Positions 1 through 8,942 of a DNA stretch of 64,000 nt are shown piece by piece. Location of the stretch: positions 1-64,000 of the forward strand of contig NZ_BBQI01000128.1 of the NCBI RefSeq assembly GCF_001652915.1, read 5' to 3'. This DNA comes from Cupriavidus sp. D384. GTDB taxonomy: Bacteria; Pseudomonadota; Gammaproteobacteria; Burkholderiales; Burkholderiaceae. Positions within the stretch are counted from its first letter, which is position 1. Each line of letters starts with the position of its first letter. The translations under genes were made by a program, and so were the position numbers. The notes beneath the pieces were generated by a model that worked only from the letters and a program-made list of their open reading frames with translations, had not been told where the DNA came from and ran no database searches.

Positions 1-1614
1 CACGGCGCGGGCCGGCTGAACATGCTCTGGCTGCAGATCAGCGGCGACGACCGCACGTTTGCCGAACAGGTGCATGCCGGACGGCGTCGCGTGCTGGCCC
101 GCCATCTGGTCACCGAAGTCGAATCGCTTTGCGCGCGGCTGCTGGCGCGGGCACGCAGCGACGTCGCCACGCGAGACCTGTCACCGCACGCGCTGCACCA
201 CGCGCTCACGGCGTTCATGACGGCCATCCCCGTGTACCGCAGCTACTACGTGGCGGATGACGATGGGCGGGACGCCACCTTTGACAACGACATGGTGTCG
301 GCCGCCGCCGATGCCGCGCGCCGCCACCTGGCACCCGACGAATCGGCCGCGCTCGATTTCATCGTGTCGGCCTTGCGCGCCGACGCCCGGCCCGACAGCC
401 CGGCGGGGCAACTTCGCGCGAAGCTCCAGCAGCTGATGCCGGCGCTGGCCGCCAAATCCACCGAGGACACGGCGTTCTATCGCTATGGACGGCTGCTGTC
501 CCGCAACGAGGTGGGCAGCGACCCCGGCACGCTTGCCATGGCAGCCGAACGCTTTCACGAACGGATGCAGGCGCGCGCCGAAGCGTGGCCTCATGCGATG
601 CTGGCGGTGTCCACCCACGACCACAAGCGCGGCGAGGACGCGCGCATGCGGCTGGCGGTGCTGAGCGAGCTGCCCGAGGCATGGGCCGAGGCGGTGGCCG
701 GCTGGGAACGGCAACTGGCGCCACTGCTGGTGGCGTCGCCCAGGGGCCCCGACGGCATCGACCGGCTGATGCTGTACCAGACGCTGGTGGGCGCGTGGCC
801 GGCCGATCCGCGCGCGCTGGCGTCCGAGGACGGCCAGCGGGCATTTGTCGAACGGATCCTGGCCTGGCAACGCAAGGCCATTCGCGAGGCCAAGCGCTAC
901 GGCAGCTGGACCCATCCCGATACCGAATATGAAAATGCCTGCGAGGCGTTCCTGCCCGCCATGGGCATCGGTGGCGCCGACAGTGTGCTGGAAAGCATCG
1001 GCGCCTTTGCCGCGCGCATCGGCACGGCCGCGGCGTTGAACAGCCTGGCGCAGACGCTGCTGCAGCTGACCGCGCCCGGCGTGCCGGATCGCTACCAGGG
1101 CAATGAAACCTGGGATTTCAGCCTGGTCGATCCCGACAACCGGCGCGCGCCTGACTACGCGCGGCTGCAGGCACAACTGGAATGCCGCGCAGGCTGGCCG
1201 CACTGGCTCGCGCACTGGCGCGATGGCCGCATCAAGCAGCAGCTGATCCGCAGTGTGCTGGCGGTGCGCCGCGAGCACCCCGCGCTGTTTGCGCAGGGCA
1301 CCTACCGGCCGGTGTCCGCCAGCGGCGATCTGGCCGGGTCCGTGCTGGCGTTCTCGCGCCAGTGCGGCCAGGCCGAAGCCTTGGTGGCCGTAACCCGGCT
1401 TGCGGCACGCCAAGTGGATCCGTCCGAACCGCGCATTCCGCCGCATTGCTGGCACGATACCGGCCTGCATACCGGCGACGGTGACAGCCATGGCAATGGC
1501 AATGGCGGCTGGGTCGACATGCTGACCGGCCATGCCGTGACATCGCACGCGGGATGGCTGCGCGCCAAGGACGTGTTTGCCACGCTGCCCGTGGCGCTGC
1601 TGATGCGCCGGTGA
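1..1614 (+). CDS. treY: malto-oligosyltrehalose synthase, 3' part
   Basis: The frame is open from the first base, so the gene begins upstream of the window; 537 C-terminal residues of a protein that usually exceeds 850 are visible. TreY is a GH13-family glucosylmutase that turns the reducing-end alpha-1,4 link of a maltodextrin into an alpha,alpha-1,1 trehalose link; TreZ then releases trehalose. Diagnostic near the C-terminus is PGVPDRYQGNETWDFSLVDP followed by DNRR, a signature of this family. The ATG at 22 is internal. treZ and glycogen-debranching genes are the usual upstream partners but lie outside the window. It converges on surE with a 3-bp gap and no terminator is visible between them. 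Confidence 0.93.
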   Translation, partial: HGAGRLNMLWLQISGDDRTFAEQVHAGRRRVLARHLVTEVESLCARLLARARSDVATRDLSPHALHHALTAFMTAIPVYRSYYVADDDGRDATFDNDMVSAAADAARRHLAPDESAALDFIVSALRADARPDSPAGQLRAKLQQLMPALAAKSTEDTAFYRYGRLLSRNEVGSDPGTLAMAAERFHERMQARAEAWPHAMLAVSTHDHKRGEDARMRLAVLSELPEAWAEAVAGWERQLAPLLVASPRGPDGIDRLMLYQTLVGAWPADPRALASEDGQRAFVERILAWQRKAIREAKRYGSWTHPDTEYENACEAFLPAMGIGGADSVLESIGAFAARIGTAAALNSLAQTLLQLTAPGVPDRYQGNETWDFSLVDPDNRRAPDYARLQAQLECRAGWPHWLAHWRDGRIKQQLIRSVLAVRREHPALFAQGTYRPVSASGDLAGSVLAFSRQCGQAEALVAVTRLAARQVDPSEPRIPPHCWHDTGLHTGDGDSHGNGNGGWVDMLTGHAVTSHAGWLRAKDVFATLPVALLMRR

Positions 1615-1617
1615 TGC

Positions 1618-2394
1618 CTAGCCCTTCAACGCAGCCGCCAGCTGCGTGGCAGCCTCGTCGTCGGTACGCTCGAAGCGCAGCGGCGTGACCGACACCGCGC
1701 CACGCCCCACCACCATGGCTTCTGCGTCATCCACATCGGGCCGGGGGCCGCGCGAGAACTGCAGCCAGTGGTAGGGAATGCCGCGCGGGTCCACGTGCGC
1801 GCGCACATCGATGGCCTTGACCAGCCCCATGCCCTGGCGCGACACCACCAGCGGGCCGGCCTGCTCCGGCTCGACATCGGGAAAATTCACGTTCAGGCAG
1901 GCCCCGTCGGTCCAGCCCGCCGCCAGCAGGCGACGGATCACATCGGGCGCCAGCGTCCGCGAGGTCTGCCACTTCACCGCGTTGCGATCGGTGAAGACCT
2001 GGCTGAGCGCGATGGAACGGATGCCGAGCAACATGCCGGTCATGGCGGCCCCGACCGTGCCGGAGAACACCGTTTCCAGCCCCAGGTTGCCACCCCGGTT
2101 GATGCCGGACAGCACCAGGTCGGGCGGCGCGTCGCGCATGAGATGGCGCGCGGCCATCACCACGCAGTCACCCGGGGTGCCGCTGATGCCAAACCGGCGC
2201 GGCCCATGCTCGGCCACGCGCAGCGGCGCATGCAGGCTGATCGAGTGCGACGTGCCGCTCTGGTCGTGATTGGGGGCCACGATCCAGACCTCCCGGGCCA
2301 GCGTGGCGGCCACCTGCTCCAGCACGGCAAGCCCTGGCGCCTCGATGCCATCGTCATTGGTCAGCAGCACGCGGTCGACTACGAAATCGGACAT
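1618..2394 (-). CDS. surE: 5'/3'-nucleotidase SurE
   Basis: 258 residues, the normal SurE size. SurE is a cytoplasmic metal-dependent phosphatase acting on nucleoside 5'- and 3'-monophosphates. The N-terminus carries LLTNDDGIEAPG, where D14 and D15 would be metal ligands; QSGTSHSIS and SGINRGGNLG supply the other expected active-site loops. I chose the ATG at 2394 because the conserved fold begins there; an in-frame codon at 2442 would only add 16 unconserved residues. An AAGG lies about 10 bases upstream. In many proteobacteria surE is next to pcm and rpoS; here it is alone and converges on treY. Confidence 0.95.
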   Translation of the reverse strand: MSDFVVDRVLLTNDDGIEAPGLAVLEQVAATLAREVWIVAPNHDQSGTSHSISLHAPLRVAEHGPRRFGISGTPGDCVVMAARHLMRDAPPDLVLSGINRGGNLGLETVFSGTVGAAMTGMLLGIRSIALSQVFTDRNAVKWQTSRTLAPDVIRRLLAAGWTDGACLNVNFPDVEPEQAGPLVVSRQGMGLVKAIDVRAHVDPRGIPYHWLQFSRGPRPDVDDAEAMVVGRGAVSVTPLRFERTDDEAATQLAAALKG

Positions 2395-2521
2395 GAATGA
2401 AACCTTGGGTGGACGATTGAACGGGCCCTTACTGTATCCCAAGCCGTGGGCATGCCGGTGACCTGCCGCCAGCCGGCTGCGGGGGCGTCACACGCCTGAT
2501 TCGTCTGAACATCGGCCAAGG

Positions 2522-2552
2522 AAAAAAAAGCCCGCATCACCGGATGCGGGCT
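2522..2552 (-). terminator. rho-independent terminator of the 2585-2992 gene
   Basis: A 10-bp perfect stem (AGCCCGCATC / GATGCGGGCT) closes a 4-base ACCG loop. On the minus strand it is followed by a run of eight U. It lies about 30 bp past the stop of the minus-strand gene ending at 2585 and separates that gene from surE. Confidence 0.9.
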
Positions 2553-2584
2553 TTGTCATTGCAGGGATCTCCTGCCAGTTCGCC

Positions 2585-2992
2585 TTAATGCAGGCGATGC
2601 GCGTCGCTGTCGAGCGCCCGCTCCGCCGCGTCGCCGGTCACGCCGCGGTAGTAGAGGTGGACGCCGATTGCCAGCGAATCGTGACGGATTTCATGCAGGG
2701 CGCGCCATGCCTGCACGGGATCCCTGAAGACCAGGTAATGCGCCTCGCGTTCTACCAGCGTGGCTACCTCGTGCAGCCCGTGGTTGCGCAATGCGCCGAC
2801 CAGGTGATCGAGACTGCGATGCGTGCGCGCATCGGTACGCGGATAGAGCATATGCAGCACGGCAACCGGCGAAGCAGCCGGTTGGGCGGTAAAGGCGGCA
2901 ACGATGTCCTGATGGTGGATGGCCGTGACGGCGTCGTCGCTGGCCTGCGTGCGGAAGGACTGAAGTCCTGCGTCGAGGGTCGTGTTGTTCAT
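2585..2992 (-). CDS. conserved hypothetical protein, 135 aa
   Basis: No family recognised. The 135-residue product is soluble-looking, with no signal peptide or membrane segment, and rich in His and Ala; it contains DHLVGALRNHGLHEVATLV and a Tyr-rich stretch (HLYYRGVTGD). A strong Shine-Dalgarno AGGAGG (complement of 3000-3005) sits 7 bases before the ATG and a clear terminator follows the stop, so the gene is very probably expressed as a single-gene unit. A TTGCGG-N16-TATCTT promoter-like pair lies upstream (3033-3060). Function unknown. Confidence 0.75.
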   Translation of the reverse strand: MNNTTLDAGLQSFRTQASDDAVTAIHHQDIVAAFTAQPAASPVAVLHMLYPRTDARTHRSLDHLVGALRNHGLHEVATLVEREAHYLVFRDPVQAWRALHEIRHDSLAIGVHLYYRGVTGDAAERALDSDAHRLH

Positions 2993-3303
2993 CTCAGCAC
3001 CTCCTGGTCAAAATCTGAACGACAGTGGTGCAAAGATAGGGGATATTTGACGCGCCGCAATACGCATTTCACGCAACAGTGAATTCCACCTGTTCCGCCG
3101 AACGGAACGCAAGCCAGGATGTCCATGGATCGCATTTCTTTCCGGCAGCTTTCCCCGGGCTTTCATTTTCCTTTCGGCGTGCGGCGCGATATGCGCCCGC
3201 ATATCCATACGCGATCTTCTTCGTTTGCGCCGTGTCGCGCGCGCCCTACGATTTCGTCTTTGCCCGGTTGTGAAGATTGGGAAGTTCGCCGCAGCAGCCG
3301 GCG
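2993..3303. other. intergenic region, no gene recognised
   Basis: 311 bp between two minus-strand genes. It holds the ribosome-binding site of the 2585-2992 gene and a possible minus-strand promoter (complement of 3055-3060 TTGCGG and of 3033-3038 TATCTT, 16-bp spacing). The remainder is relatively T-rich for this genome; no hairpin terminator for the LysR gene ends here and I see no coding signal. Confidence 0.5.
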
Positions 3304-4170
3304 TCAGGCGCTGGCCAGCCCGCGCTGCAACGCCGTTTTGAGCATCGAGAAGACATGTCGTGCCACAGGATTGACCGCATTGGGACGCGCCCACAGGTAG
3401 TACGTGACATCGGGCAGCCGTGGCAGGCCATCGCTTTCGCCCAGGATGCGCATGTCGGCCTGCAGCAAATCGATGCTGCGGGCCGTGATCCCCAGCCCGC
3501 CGCGCAACGCTGCCTTGATACCGATCAGGCTCGGGGCCAGATAGGCGATGCGCCATGGCACGCCGGCCTGCGTGAGCGCCTCCAGCGACAGCTTGCGGAA
3601 CAGGCTCGGCTCGTCGGCCAGGATCAGCGGCACCGGCGTCCCCCGTTCGTAGACGAAGTCGGCCGCGCAGACCCAGATGGTTGGCGTGGTGCGCAGCACG
3701 ATGCCTTCGAGCGCGCTGTCCTCGCGCGTGGAAACCGTCAGGTCGATCTCGCCGCGCCGCAACGACTCCATCAGGAACGGACTGCGGCCGACATGGATTT
3801 CGAGCCGCAAGGCGGGCGACGACCGCGCGATATGCGACAGCAGCACCGGCAGGATGGTATCGGCCACGTCATGCGGTGCACCAATGCGCAGCGAGCCGGT
3901 CAGGTCGCCTTCGCGCAGCACCCGCAGCGCCTCGTCGTTGGTGCTGAGCAGTTGCCGGGCGTATTCGAGCAGCTTCTTGCCATGCCGCGTGAACTGCTTG
4001 CTGCGCCCCTGGCGCTCGAACAGCGGCAGGTCCAGTTGCTCTTCCAGCCGCTGCATCTGCTGGGTGACCGCCGACTGCGTGCGCTGCACGGCCTCGGCCG
4101 CCGCCCCGAAGGTATCGTGATCGGCAATGGCAACCAGCGTGCGCAGCAGGTCGAGGTCAAGGTTTCGCAT
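3304..4170 (-). CDS. LysR-family transcriptional regulator
   Basis: 288 residues, standard LysR length. The winged helix-turn-helix occupies about residues 3-62 (FGAAAEAVQRTQSAVTQQMQ is the HTH core) and the LysR substrate-binding domain about 90-285. It is divergently transcribed from the thiol dioxygenase operon starting at 4296, the usual layout for a LysR protein controlling its neighbour. A perfect T-N11-A dyad starts three bases upstream of its ATG, which suggests autorepression plus activation of the operon when an inducer, probably the organosulfur substrate or a metabolite, is bound. The inducer cannot be read from sequence. Confidence 0.92.
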   Translation of the reverse strand: MRNLDLDLLRTLVAIADHDTFGAAAEAVQRTQSAVTQQMQRLEEQLDLPLFERQGRSKQFTRHGKKLLEYARQLLSTNDEALRVLREGDLTGSLRIGAPHDVADTILPVLLSHIARSSPALRLEIHVGRSPFLMESLRRGEIDLTVSTREDSALEGIVLRTTPTIWVCAADFVYERGTPVPLILADEPSLFRKLSLEALTQAGVPWRIAYLAPSLIGIKAALRGGLGITARSIDLLQADMRILGESDGLPRLPDVTYYLWARPNAVNPVARHVFSMLKTALQRGLASA

Positions 4171-4172
4171 TC

Positions 4173-4187
4173 ATTAGCAGCGCTAAT
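4173..4187. promoter_or_regulatory. putative LysR operator (T-N11-A dyad)
   Basis: ATTAGC-AGC-GCTAAT is a perfect 6-bp inverted repeat with a 3-bp spacer and contains the LysR consensus T-N11-A (T4174 to A4186). It abuts the start codon of the LysR gene and lies about 110 bp upstream of the divergent operon. Assignment to this regulator is inferred from position. Confidence 0.6.
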
Positions 4188-4295
4188 GGATTTTCGTCGC
4201 GCATTAAGTGGTTTTCAGGACAGGTGTTCATTACAGTGAAACACGAAGCACCGTTCTACCCCCGAAAAACAGAGATTGCAAGGATTGATCGCACC

Positions 4296-4883
4296 ATGTC
4301 CCTCGCAGCACAGCGCCAGTCCGCCGTTGGCGACACCATCGAATCCATTAGAAACATTGTAGACAAGGGCGGCGTTACCCGCGCCAGCCTGGCCGAAGTG
4401 CTCCCCCTCGTGGAAGAACTGGCGGCCCGGTCCGAACTGTGGAATGAAGCCGACTATCCGCCGCCCGAGGCCAACGAGCGCCAGGCGCGCTACCTGATCG
4501 CCGAAGATCCGAACCAGACCTACGCGCTGTACCTGAACGTGATGCGCCCCGGCAAGCGCATTCCGCCGCATAACCACACCACCTGGGCCTGCGTGGCCGG
4601 CGTCAGCGGCGTGGAATTCAACGACGTCTACGTGCGCACCGACGACGGCAGCCAGCCCGACGTGGGCACGCTCGAACATTCGCACACGGTGGAAGTGGGC
4701 CCGCGCAACGGCATCGCCCTGCTGCCTGACGACATCCATGCCGTGGAAATCCGTGGCGACGCCGTCATCCGCCACCTGCACATGTACGGCCGCGCGCTGG
4801 AAACACTGACGGAACGGCTGACGTTCGACCTCGAGACCGGACGCTGCCAGATCATGAACGTGGGCGTACAGACCCGCCGCTAG
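4296..4883 (+). CDS. cysteine dioxygenase-like cupin thiol dioxygenase
   Basis: 195 residues with a single cupin fold. The non-haem iron site is visible as H92-x-H94 (PPHNHTTWAC) with a third ligand H148 (LPDDIHAVE). Family members add O2 to a thiol to give a sulfinate (cysteine or 3-mercaptopropionate). C99 falls at the spacing of the Cys that forms the Cys-Tyr crosslink in mammalian enzymes. The region aligned with the carboxylate-binding Arg of mammalian cysteine dioxygenase reads YLIAED here, without an obvious Arg, so the natural thiol may differ from cysteine. The ATG at 4296 begins the conserved region; an earlier ATG at 4224 would add 24 residues. First gene of the 4.3-13.4 kb run. 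Confidence 0.85.
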   Translation: MSLAAQRQSAVGDTIESIRNIVDKGGVTRASLAEVLPLVEELAARSELWNEADYPPPEANERQARYLIAEDPNQTYALYLNVMRPGKRIPPHNHTTWACVAGVSGVEFNDVYVRTDDGSQPDVGTLEHSHTVEVGPRNGIALLPDDIHAVEIRGDAVIRHLHMYGRALETLTERLTFDLETGRCQIMNVGVQTRR

Positions 4884-4985
4884 ACCACAGCCTGACCGGG
4901 GCCGCTGCGCGCCCCGCCGACTCCCGAGATCCAGACCGATTCCTCGCTGCTGCAGCGAGGACGGCCCCCTTATTGCCCAAATTTC

Positions 4986-6599
4986 ATGACCCAGCCCACC
5001 TACACCGCCGTCGACGCCGTCACCCTGAAGGGCTGGCTGCACGATGCCGACGAAATCGCGCTGTTCGATGTACGCGAGCACGGCCAGTATGGCGAGGGCC
5101 ATCCGTTCTATGCCGTGCCGATGCCCTACAGCCGGCTGGAACTCGATATCGGCCGCCTGGCCCCGCGCACCGATGCGCGCATCGTGCTGGCCGATGACGG
5201 CGACGGCGTGGCGCAGGCCGCGGCCACGGCGCTGGCATCGCTTGGCTATACCCGCGTGTTCGTGCTCGACGGCGGCATGCCGGCCTGGCGCGCCGCCGGC
5301 TACACGCTGTTTGCAGGCGTGAACGTCCCGTCGAAGACCTTTGGCGAACTGGCCGAGCACCACTACCGCACGCCGCGCGTCACCGCGCAGGAACTGGCCG
5401 CAATGCAGGCCGGCCCGCAGGCGCCCGTGGTACTCGACGGACGCCCCGCCAGCGAATTCCGCAAGATGAATATCCCGGGCGCGATCTGCTGCCCCAACGG
5501 CGAACTCGCCTATCGGCTGCGCGACCTGGTGCCCGACAGCACCACCCCCATCGTCATCAATTGCGCGGGCCGCACGCGCAGCATCATCGGGGCCCAGTCG
5601 CTGATCAACTTCGGCGTCACCAACCCGGTCTACGCGCTCGAAAACGGCACGCAGGGCTGGTACCTGAACGATTTCACGCTCGAACACGGCGGCACCGCGC
5701 GCTATCCGGACAACGGCCTGCCGCAGCAAATCGACACCGCCCGCAACGCCGCCCAGGCGCTGACGCAGCGCTTCAACGTGCCGCACATCGACGCCGCGCA
5801 GGCCAGCGCCTGGCTGGCCGACACGGCACGCACCACGTTCCTGTGCGACGTGCGCACCGCCGAGGAATTCGCCGTCCAGACGCTGCCCGGCGCGCAGCAC
5901 ACGCCCGGCGGCCAGCTGATGCAGGCCACCGACCAGTATGTCGGCATCCGCCGCGCGCGACTGGTGCTGTTCGATGCCGAAGGCGTGCGCGCCACCGTGG
6001 TAGCCAGCTGGCTGCGCCAGATGGGCCACGACGCCGTGGTGCTGGACGGCGGCCTGCAGGCTGGCCTGGCTGCCGGCGTGCGCGCGGCCCGGGGGCCGGC
6101 GCATGAAGGGACCGCGCTGCCGGCCGTATCCGCCGCGCAACTGGTGGCGGGGCTGGAAGCGAAGTCGATGCTGGCGCTGGACCTGCGCGGCAGCATGGCT
6201 TACCGCGCCGGGCACGTCGCCGGCGCGCGCTGGTCCACCCGGGCACGCCTGGCGCAGGACCTGCGCGGCGTGCCGCACGACACGACGCTCGTGCTGATCG
6301 GCGATGCCGATGGCGACGACCCCGCCGGACTGGCCGCGGCGGATCTGCGCGCGCTGGGCTACCGCGACCTGCGCCGGTTGCAGGGCGGATTCCCGGCCTG
6401 GCGCGATGCCGGTCATGCCGTGCGCCAGGGCGCCGACACGCTGCCCGACGCGCACTGCATCGACTACCTGTTTTTCGTGCATGACCGCCACGACGGCAAC
6501 AAGGCCGCCGCGCGCCAGTACCTGGCCTGGGAAACCGGCCTGATCGCCCAGCTCGACGCGCAGGAACTGGCCACGTTCCGCTTCCCGCACGCCGGCTGA
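4986..6599 (+). CDS. four-domain rhodanese-like protein
   Basis: 537 residues built from four consecutive rhodanese modules (about 1-110, 125-240, 260-370, 385-480) and an alpha-helical tail with FFVHDRHDGNKAAARQYLAW. Each module ends with the typical LDGGMPAWR or LQGGFPAWR helix. Only module 2 keeps the sulfur-carrying cysteine, C193 in INCAGRTRS; at the same place modules 1, 3 and 4 have ADDGDG, FDAEGV and GDADGD. One active transferase with three structural domains is therefore likely. Rhodaneses move sulfane sulfur to acceptors such as cyanide, sulfite or protein thiols. The gene starts 102 bp after the dioxygenase and is probably co-transcribed. No signal peptide: cytoplasmic. Confidence 0.9.
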   Translation: MTQPTYTAVDAVTLKGWLHDADEIALFDVREHGQYGEGHPFYAVPMPYSRLELDIGRLAPRTDARIVLADDGDGVAQAAATALASLGYTRVFVLDGGMPAWRAAGYTLFAGVNVPSKTFGELAEHHYRTPRVTAQELAAMQAGPQAPVVLDGRPASEFRKMNIPGAICCPNGELAYRLRDLVPDSTTPIVINCAGRTRSIIGAQSLINFGVTNPVYALENGTQGWYLNDFTLEHGGTARYPDNGLPQQIDTARNAAQALTQRFNVPHIDAAQASAWLADTARTTFLCDVRTAEEFAVQTLPGAQHTPGGQLMQATDQYVGIRRARLVLFDAEGVRATVVASWLRQMGHDAVVLDGGLQAGLAAGVRAARGPAHEGTALPAVSAAQLVAGLEAKSMLALDLRGSMAYRAGHVAGARWSTRARLAQDLRGVPHDTTLVLIGDADGDDPAGLAAADLRALGYRDLRRLQGGFPAWRDAGHAVRQGADTLPDAHCIDYLFFVHDRHDGNKAAARQYLAWETGLIAQLDAQELATFRFPHAG

Positions 6600-6652
6600 T
6601 CACCCCGAGCCACCCCACTATCCACCTGCCAAAGAAGAACGAGGTCGCCCCC

Positions 6653-7669
6653 ATGTCCCGTCCGATGTCATCTCGCCTGTCGTCACGTCTTGCGCAGTAC
6701 CTGGTTGCCGCTTCCACTATCACGCTGTCCGCCGCCGCCCCGGCGCAGCAGCCCGTGGCGCCAGTCAACGGATTTCCGTCGCAGCCGCTGCGGATCGTGT
6801 CGCCGTTCCCCGCCGGCGGCGGCAACGATGCCGTGACCCGCGTGGTGGCCACGCGCCTGTCACAGGTGCTGGGCCAGAGCGCCGTAACCGACAACCGCGG
6901 CGGCGCGGGCGGCAACATCGGCACGCGCTACGTGGCCGAAGCCAAGCCCGACGGCTATACGGTGCTGACCTCGCAGGTATCGATCATGGCGGTCAACCCC
7001 ACCTTGTACCGCGCGCCGGGCTTCGATCCGGTCAGGCAATTCATCCCGGTCACGCAGATCAACGCCGCGCCGCTGGCTATCGTGGTATCTGCCAACGCCC
7101 CGTGGAAGACGTTCGAGGAACTCGCCACGCAGGCCAAGGCGCAGCCGAACAGGATCACGTTTGCCACGCCCGGCAACGGCACGCTGTCGCACCTGGTGGG
7201 CGTGGTGCTCGACAAGGACAGCCATGTGTCGCTCCAGCATGTGCCCTACAAGGGCGCGGGTCCGGCCATCAACGACCTGCTCGGCGGGCAGGTCGACGTG
7301 CTGATCACGTCGACGTCGTCGGTGTCCGGTTTCATCCAGACCGGCCGCATGCGTGCGCTGGCCGTCACCAGCCCGCGCCGTCTCGGGGTATTCACCAAGG
7401 TGCCAACGCTTGAAGAACTGGGCTATCGCAATGCACGCTTCGAGGACTGGTACGGTTTCTTCGTACCGGCCGGCACGTCGCCGGAACGCGTTGCGCTGCT
7501 GAACCGCGCCATCGTGCAGGTGCTGCAGATGCCTGACGTGGTGAAAACCATCAACGAAGGCGGCAGCGACGTGGTCGCCAACAGCTCCGAGGCTTTTGCC
7601 GCCCAGATGCAGCAGGACATTGCCCGCTGGTCGCAGATCGTCAAGCTGTCCGGCGCGCACGTGGACTGA
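6653..7669 (+). CDS. Bug-family periplasmic solute receptor (TTT substrate-binding protein)
   Basis: 338 residues: a secretion signal (hydrophobic LAQYLVAASTITLSAAAPA), then the Bug/TctC fold. Hallmarks are PLRIVSPFPAGGGNDAVTR, DNRGGAGGNIGTRYVA and VPYKGAGPAINDLLGG. Such proteins bind small carboxylates or related solutes in the periplasm and deliver them to a TctAB membrane pair. No tctA or tctB is in the window, so its permease is encoded elsewhere. An AAGAAGAACGAGG stretch upstream supports the ATG at 6653. Position between sulfur genes suggests the ligand is the organosulfur substrate. Confidence 0.92.
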   Translation: MSRPMSSRLSSRLAQYLVAASTITLSAAAPAQQPVAPVNGFPSQPLRIVSPFPAGGGNDAVTRVVATRLSQVLGQSAVTDNRGGAGGNIGTRYVAEAKPDGYTVLTSQVSIMAVNPTLYRAPGFDPVRQFIPVTQINAAPLAIVVSANAPWKTFEELATQAKAQPNRITFATPGNGTLSHLVGVVLDKDSHVSLQHVPYKGAGPAINDLLGGQVDVLITSTSSVSGFIQTGRMRALAVTSPRRLGVFTKVPTLEELGYRNARFEDWYGFFVPAGTSPERVALLNRAIVQVLQMPDVVKTINEGGSDVVANSSEAFAAQMQQDIARWSQIVKLSGAHVD

Positions 7670-7727
7670 TGCAGGCACGCGCCTTGCGACACCCTCATAC
7701 AACATGCGCCAACCCACAGGCCAGCCA

Positions 7728-8942
7728 ATGACGAAAACGCTCTCCACACGCCTTGCCCATGCCGGACGCACCGCGTCCGTGCCCGGCGGACAGCCGGTCA
7801 ACCCGCCCGTGGTGCGTGCCAGCACCGTGCTGTTCGACTCCGTCGCGCAGCAGCGCGAGATGCGCGCCCGGCGCGACACCGAGCGGCTGTTCACCTACGG
7901 CGCGCGCGGCAACCCCACCAACTTCGCGCTCGAAGACATGGTGACCACGCTCGAAGGCGGCTATCGCACGCGGCTGTTTCCATCGGGGCTGGCCGCCGCC
8001 GCCATGACGATCCTGGCCTACGTGCGCCCCGGCCAGCACGTGCTGCTGCCCGATTGCGTCTACGAGCCGGTACGCAACCTCGCCAATGGGTTCCTGCGCC
8101 AGCACGGCATCGCGGCCGACTTCTATGCTGCCGATGGTTCGGACCTGGACGCGAAGCTGCGCCCCGAGACGCGCCTGGTCTATGTGGAAGCGCCCGGCTC
8201 GCTGGCCTATGAAATGTGCGACCTGCCCGCACTGGCCGCGCGCGCCCATGCGCACGGCGCGCTCGTGGCGGCGGACAACACATGGGGCTCGGGCATGCTG
8301 TACCGCCCGCTGACGCTTGGCGCCGATATCTCGCTGATGGCCGCCACCAAGTACCTGGGCGGCCATTCCGACGTCATGATGGGCACGGTCTGCACCACCG
8401 AGGCTGCGTGGCAGCCGCTGGCAACCATGGCCGATGCCTTCGGCATGACCGTCAGCCCCGACGATGCCTATCTGGTGCAGCGCGGCATCCGCTCGCTCGG
8501 TGCGCGCCTGGCGCAGCACCAGGCCAGCGCGCTGGCCGTGGCGCAGTGGCTGCTCGACCGCCCCGAGGTGGCCGACGTCTTCTGCCCCGCCCTGCCGCAC
8601 GACCCCAATCACGCGCTGTGGCAGCGCGACTGCCATGGCACCAACGGCCTGCTGTCGTTCACGCTGCGCTCGCAGGCGCCGGTCGCGCCTGAAAGCTTTG
8701 TCGACAGCCTGCAGCTGTTCGGCATCGGCGCCTCGTGGGGCGGCTTCGAAAGCCTGGCCGTACTGGCCGACATGCGGCGGGCGCGCAGCATCACGGACTG
8801 GTCGCGGCACGGCACCGTGATCCGCCTGCATATCGGCCTGGAAGCCGTGCCCGACCTGCTGGCGGACCTGGACCAGGCGTTCGCCGCCATTGCCCATCTC
8901 GACTCGACAGAAAAGGACACTTTCCATGCCCATCATCGGTGA
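7728..8942 (+). CDS. Cys/Met-metabolism PLP lyase, cystathionine beta-lyase-like
   Basis: 404 residues of the Cys/Met metabolism PLP family (MetC/MetB type, fold type I). The Schiff-base lysine is K208 in AATKYLGGHSDVMMG; TRLAHAGR at the N-terminus and RSLGARLAQHQ further on are family motifs. MetC-like enzymes cleave the C-S bond of cystathionine or other cysteine S-conjugates, giving a thiol, pyruvate and ammonia. I chose the ATG at 7728, where homology begins; the frame is open upstream to 7596. The 3' end overlaps the next gene by 17 bp, indicating translational coupling with the deacylase. Together with that deacylase it suggests sequential deacylation and C-S cleavage. Confidence 0.9.
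   Translation: MTKTLSTRLAHAGRTASVPGGQPVNPPVVRASTVLFDSVAQQREMRARRDTERLFTYGARGNPTNFALEDMVTTLEGGYRTRLFPSGLAAAAMTILAYVRPGQHVLLPDCVYEPVRNLANGFLRQHGIAADFYAADGSDLDAKLRPETRLVYVEAPGSLAYEMCDLPALAARAHAHGALVAADNTWGSGMLYRPLTLGADISLMAATKYLGGHSDVMMGTVCTTEAAWQPLATMADAFGMTVSPDDAYLVQRGIRSLGARLAQHQASALAVAQWLLDRPEVADVFCPALPHDPNHALWQRDCHGTNGLLSFTLRSQAPVAPESFVDSLQLFGIGASWGGFESLAVLADMRRARSITDWSRHGTVIRLHIGLEAVPDLLADLDQAFAAIAHLDSTEKDTFHAHHR

Noticed and set aside
4215..6590. Long minus-strand open frame (791 codons) opposite the dioxygenase and rhodanese genes
   Set aside because: It is the GC-driven antisense shadow of two clearly recognised plus-strand genes; its His/Arg/Gln-rich composition is typical of such shadows and no family motif is present.
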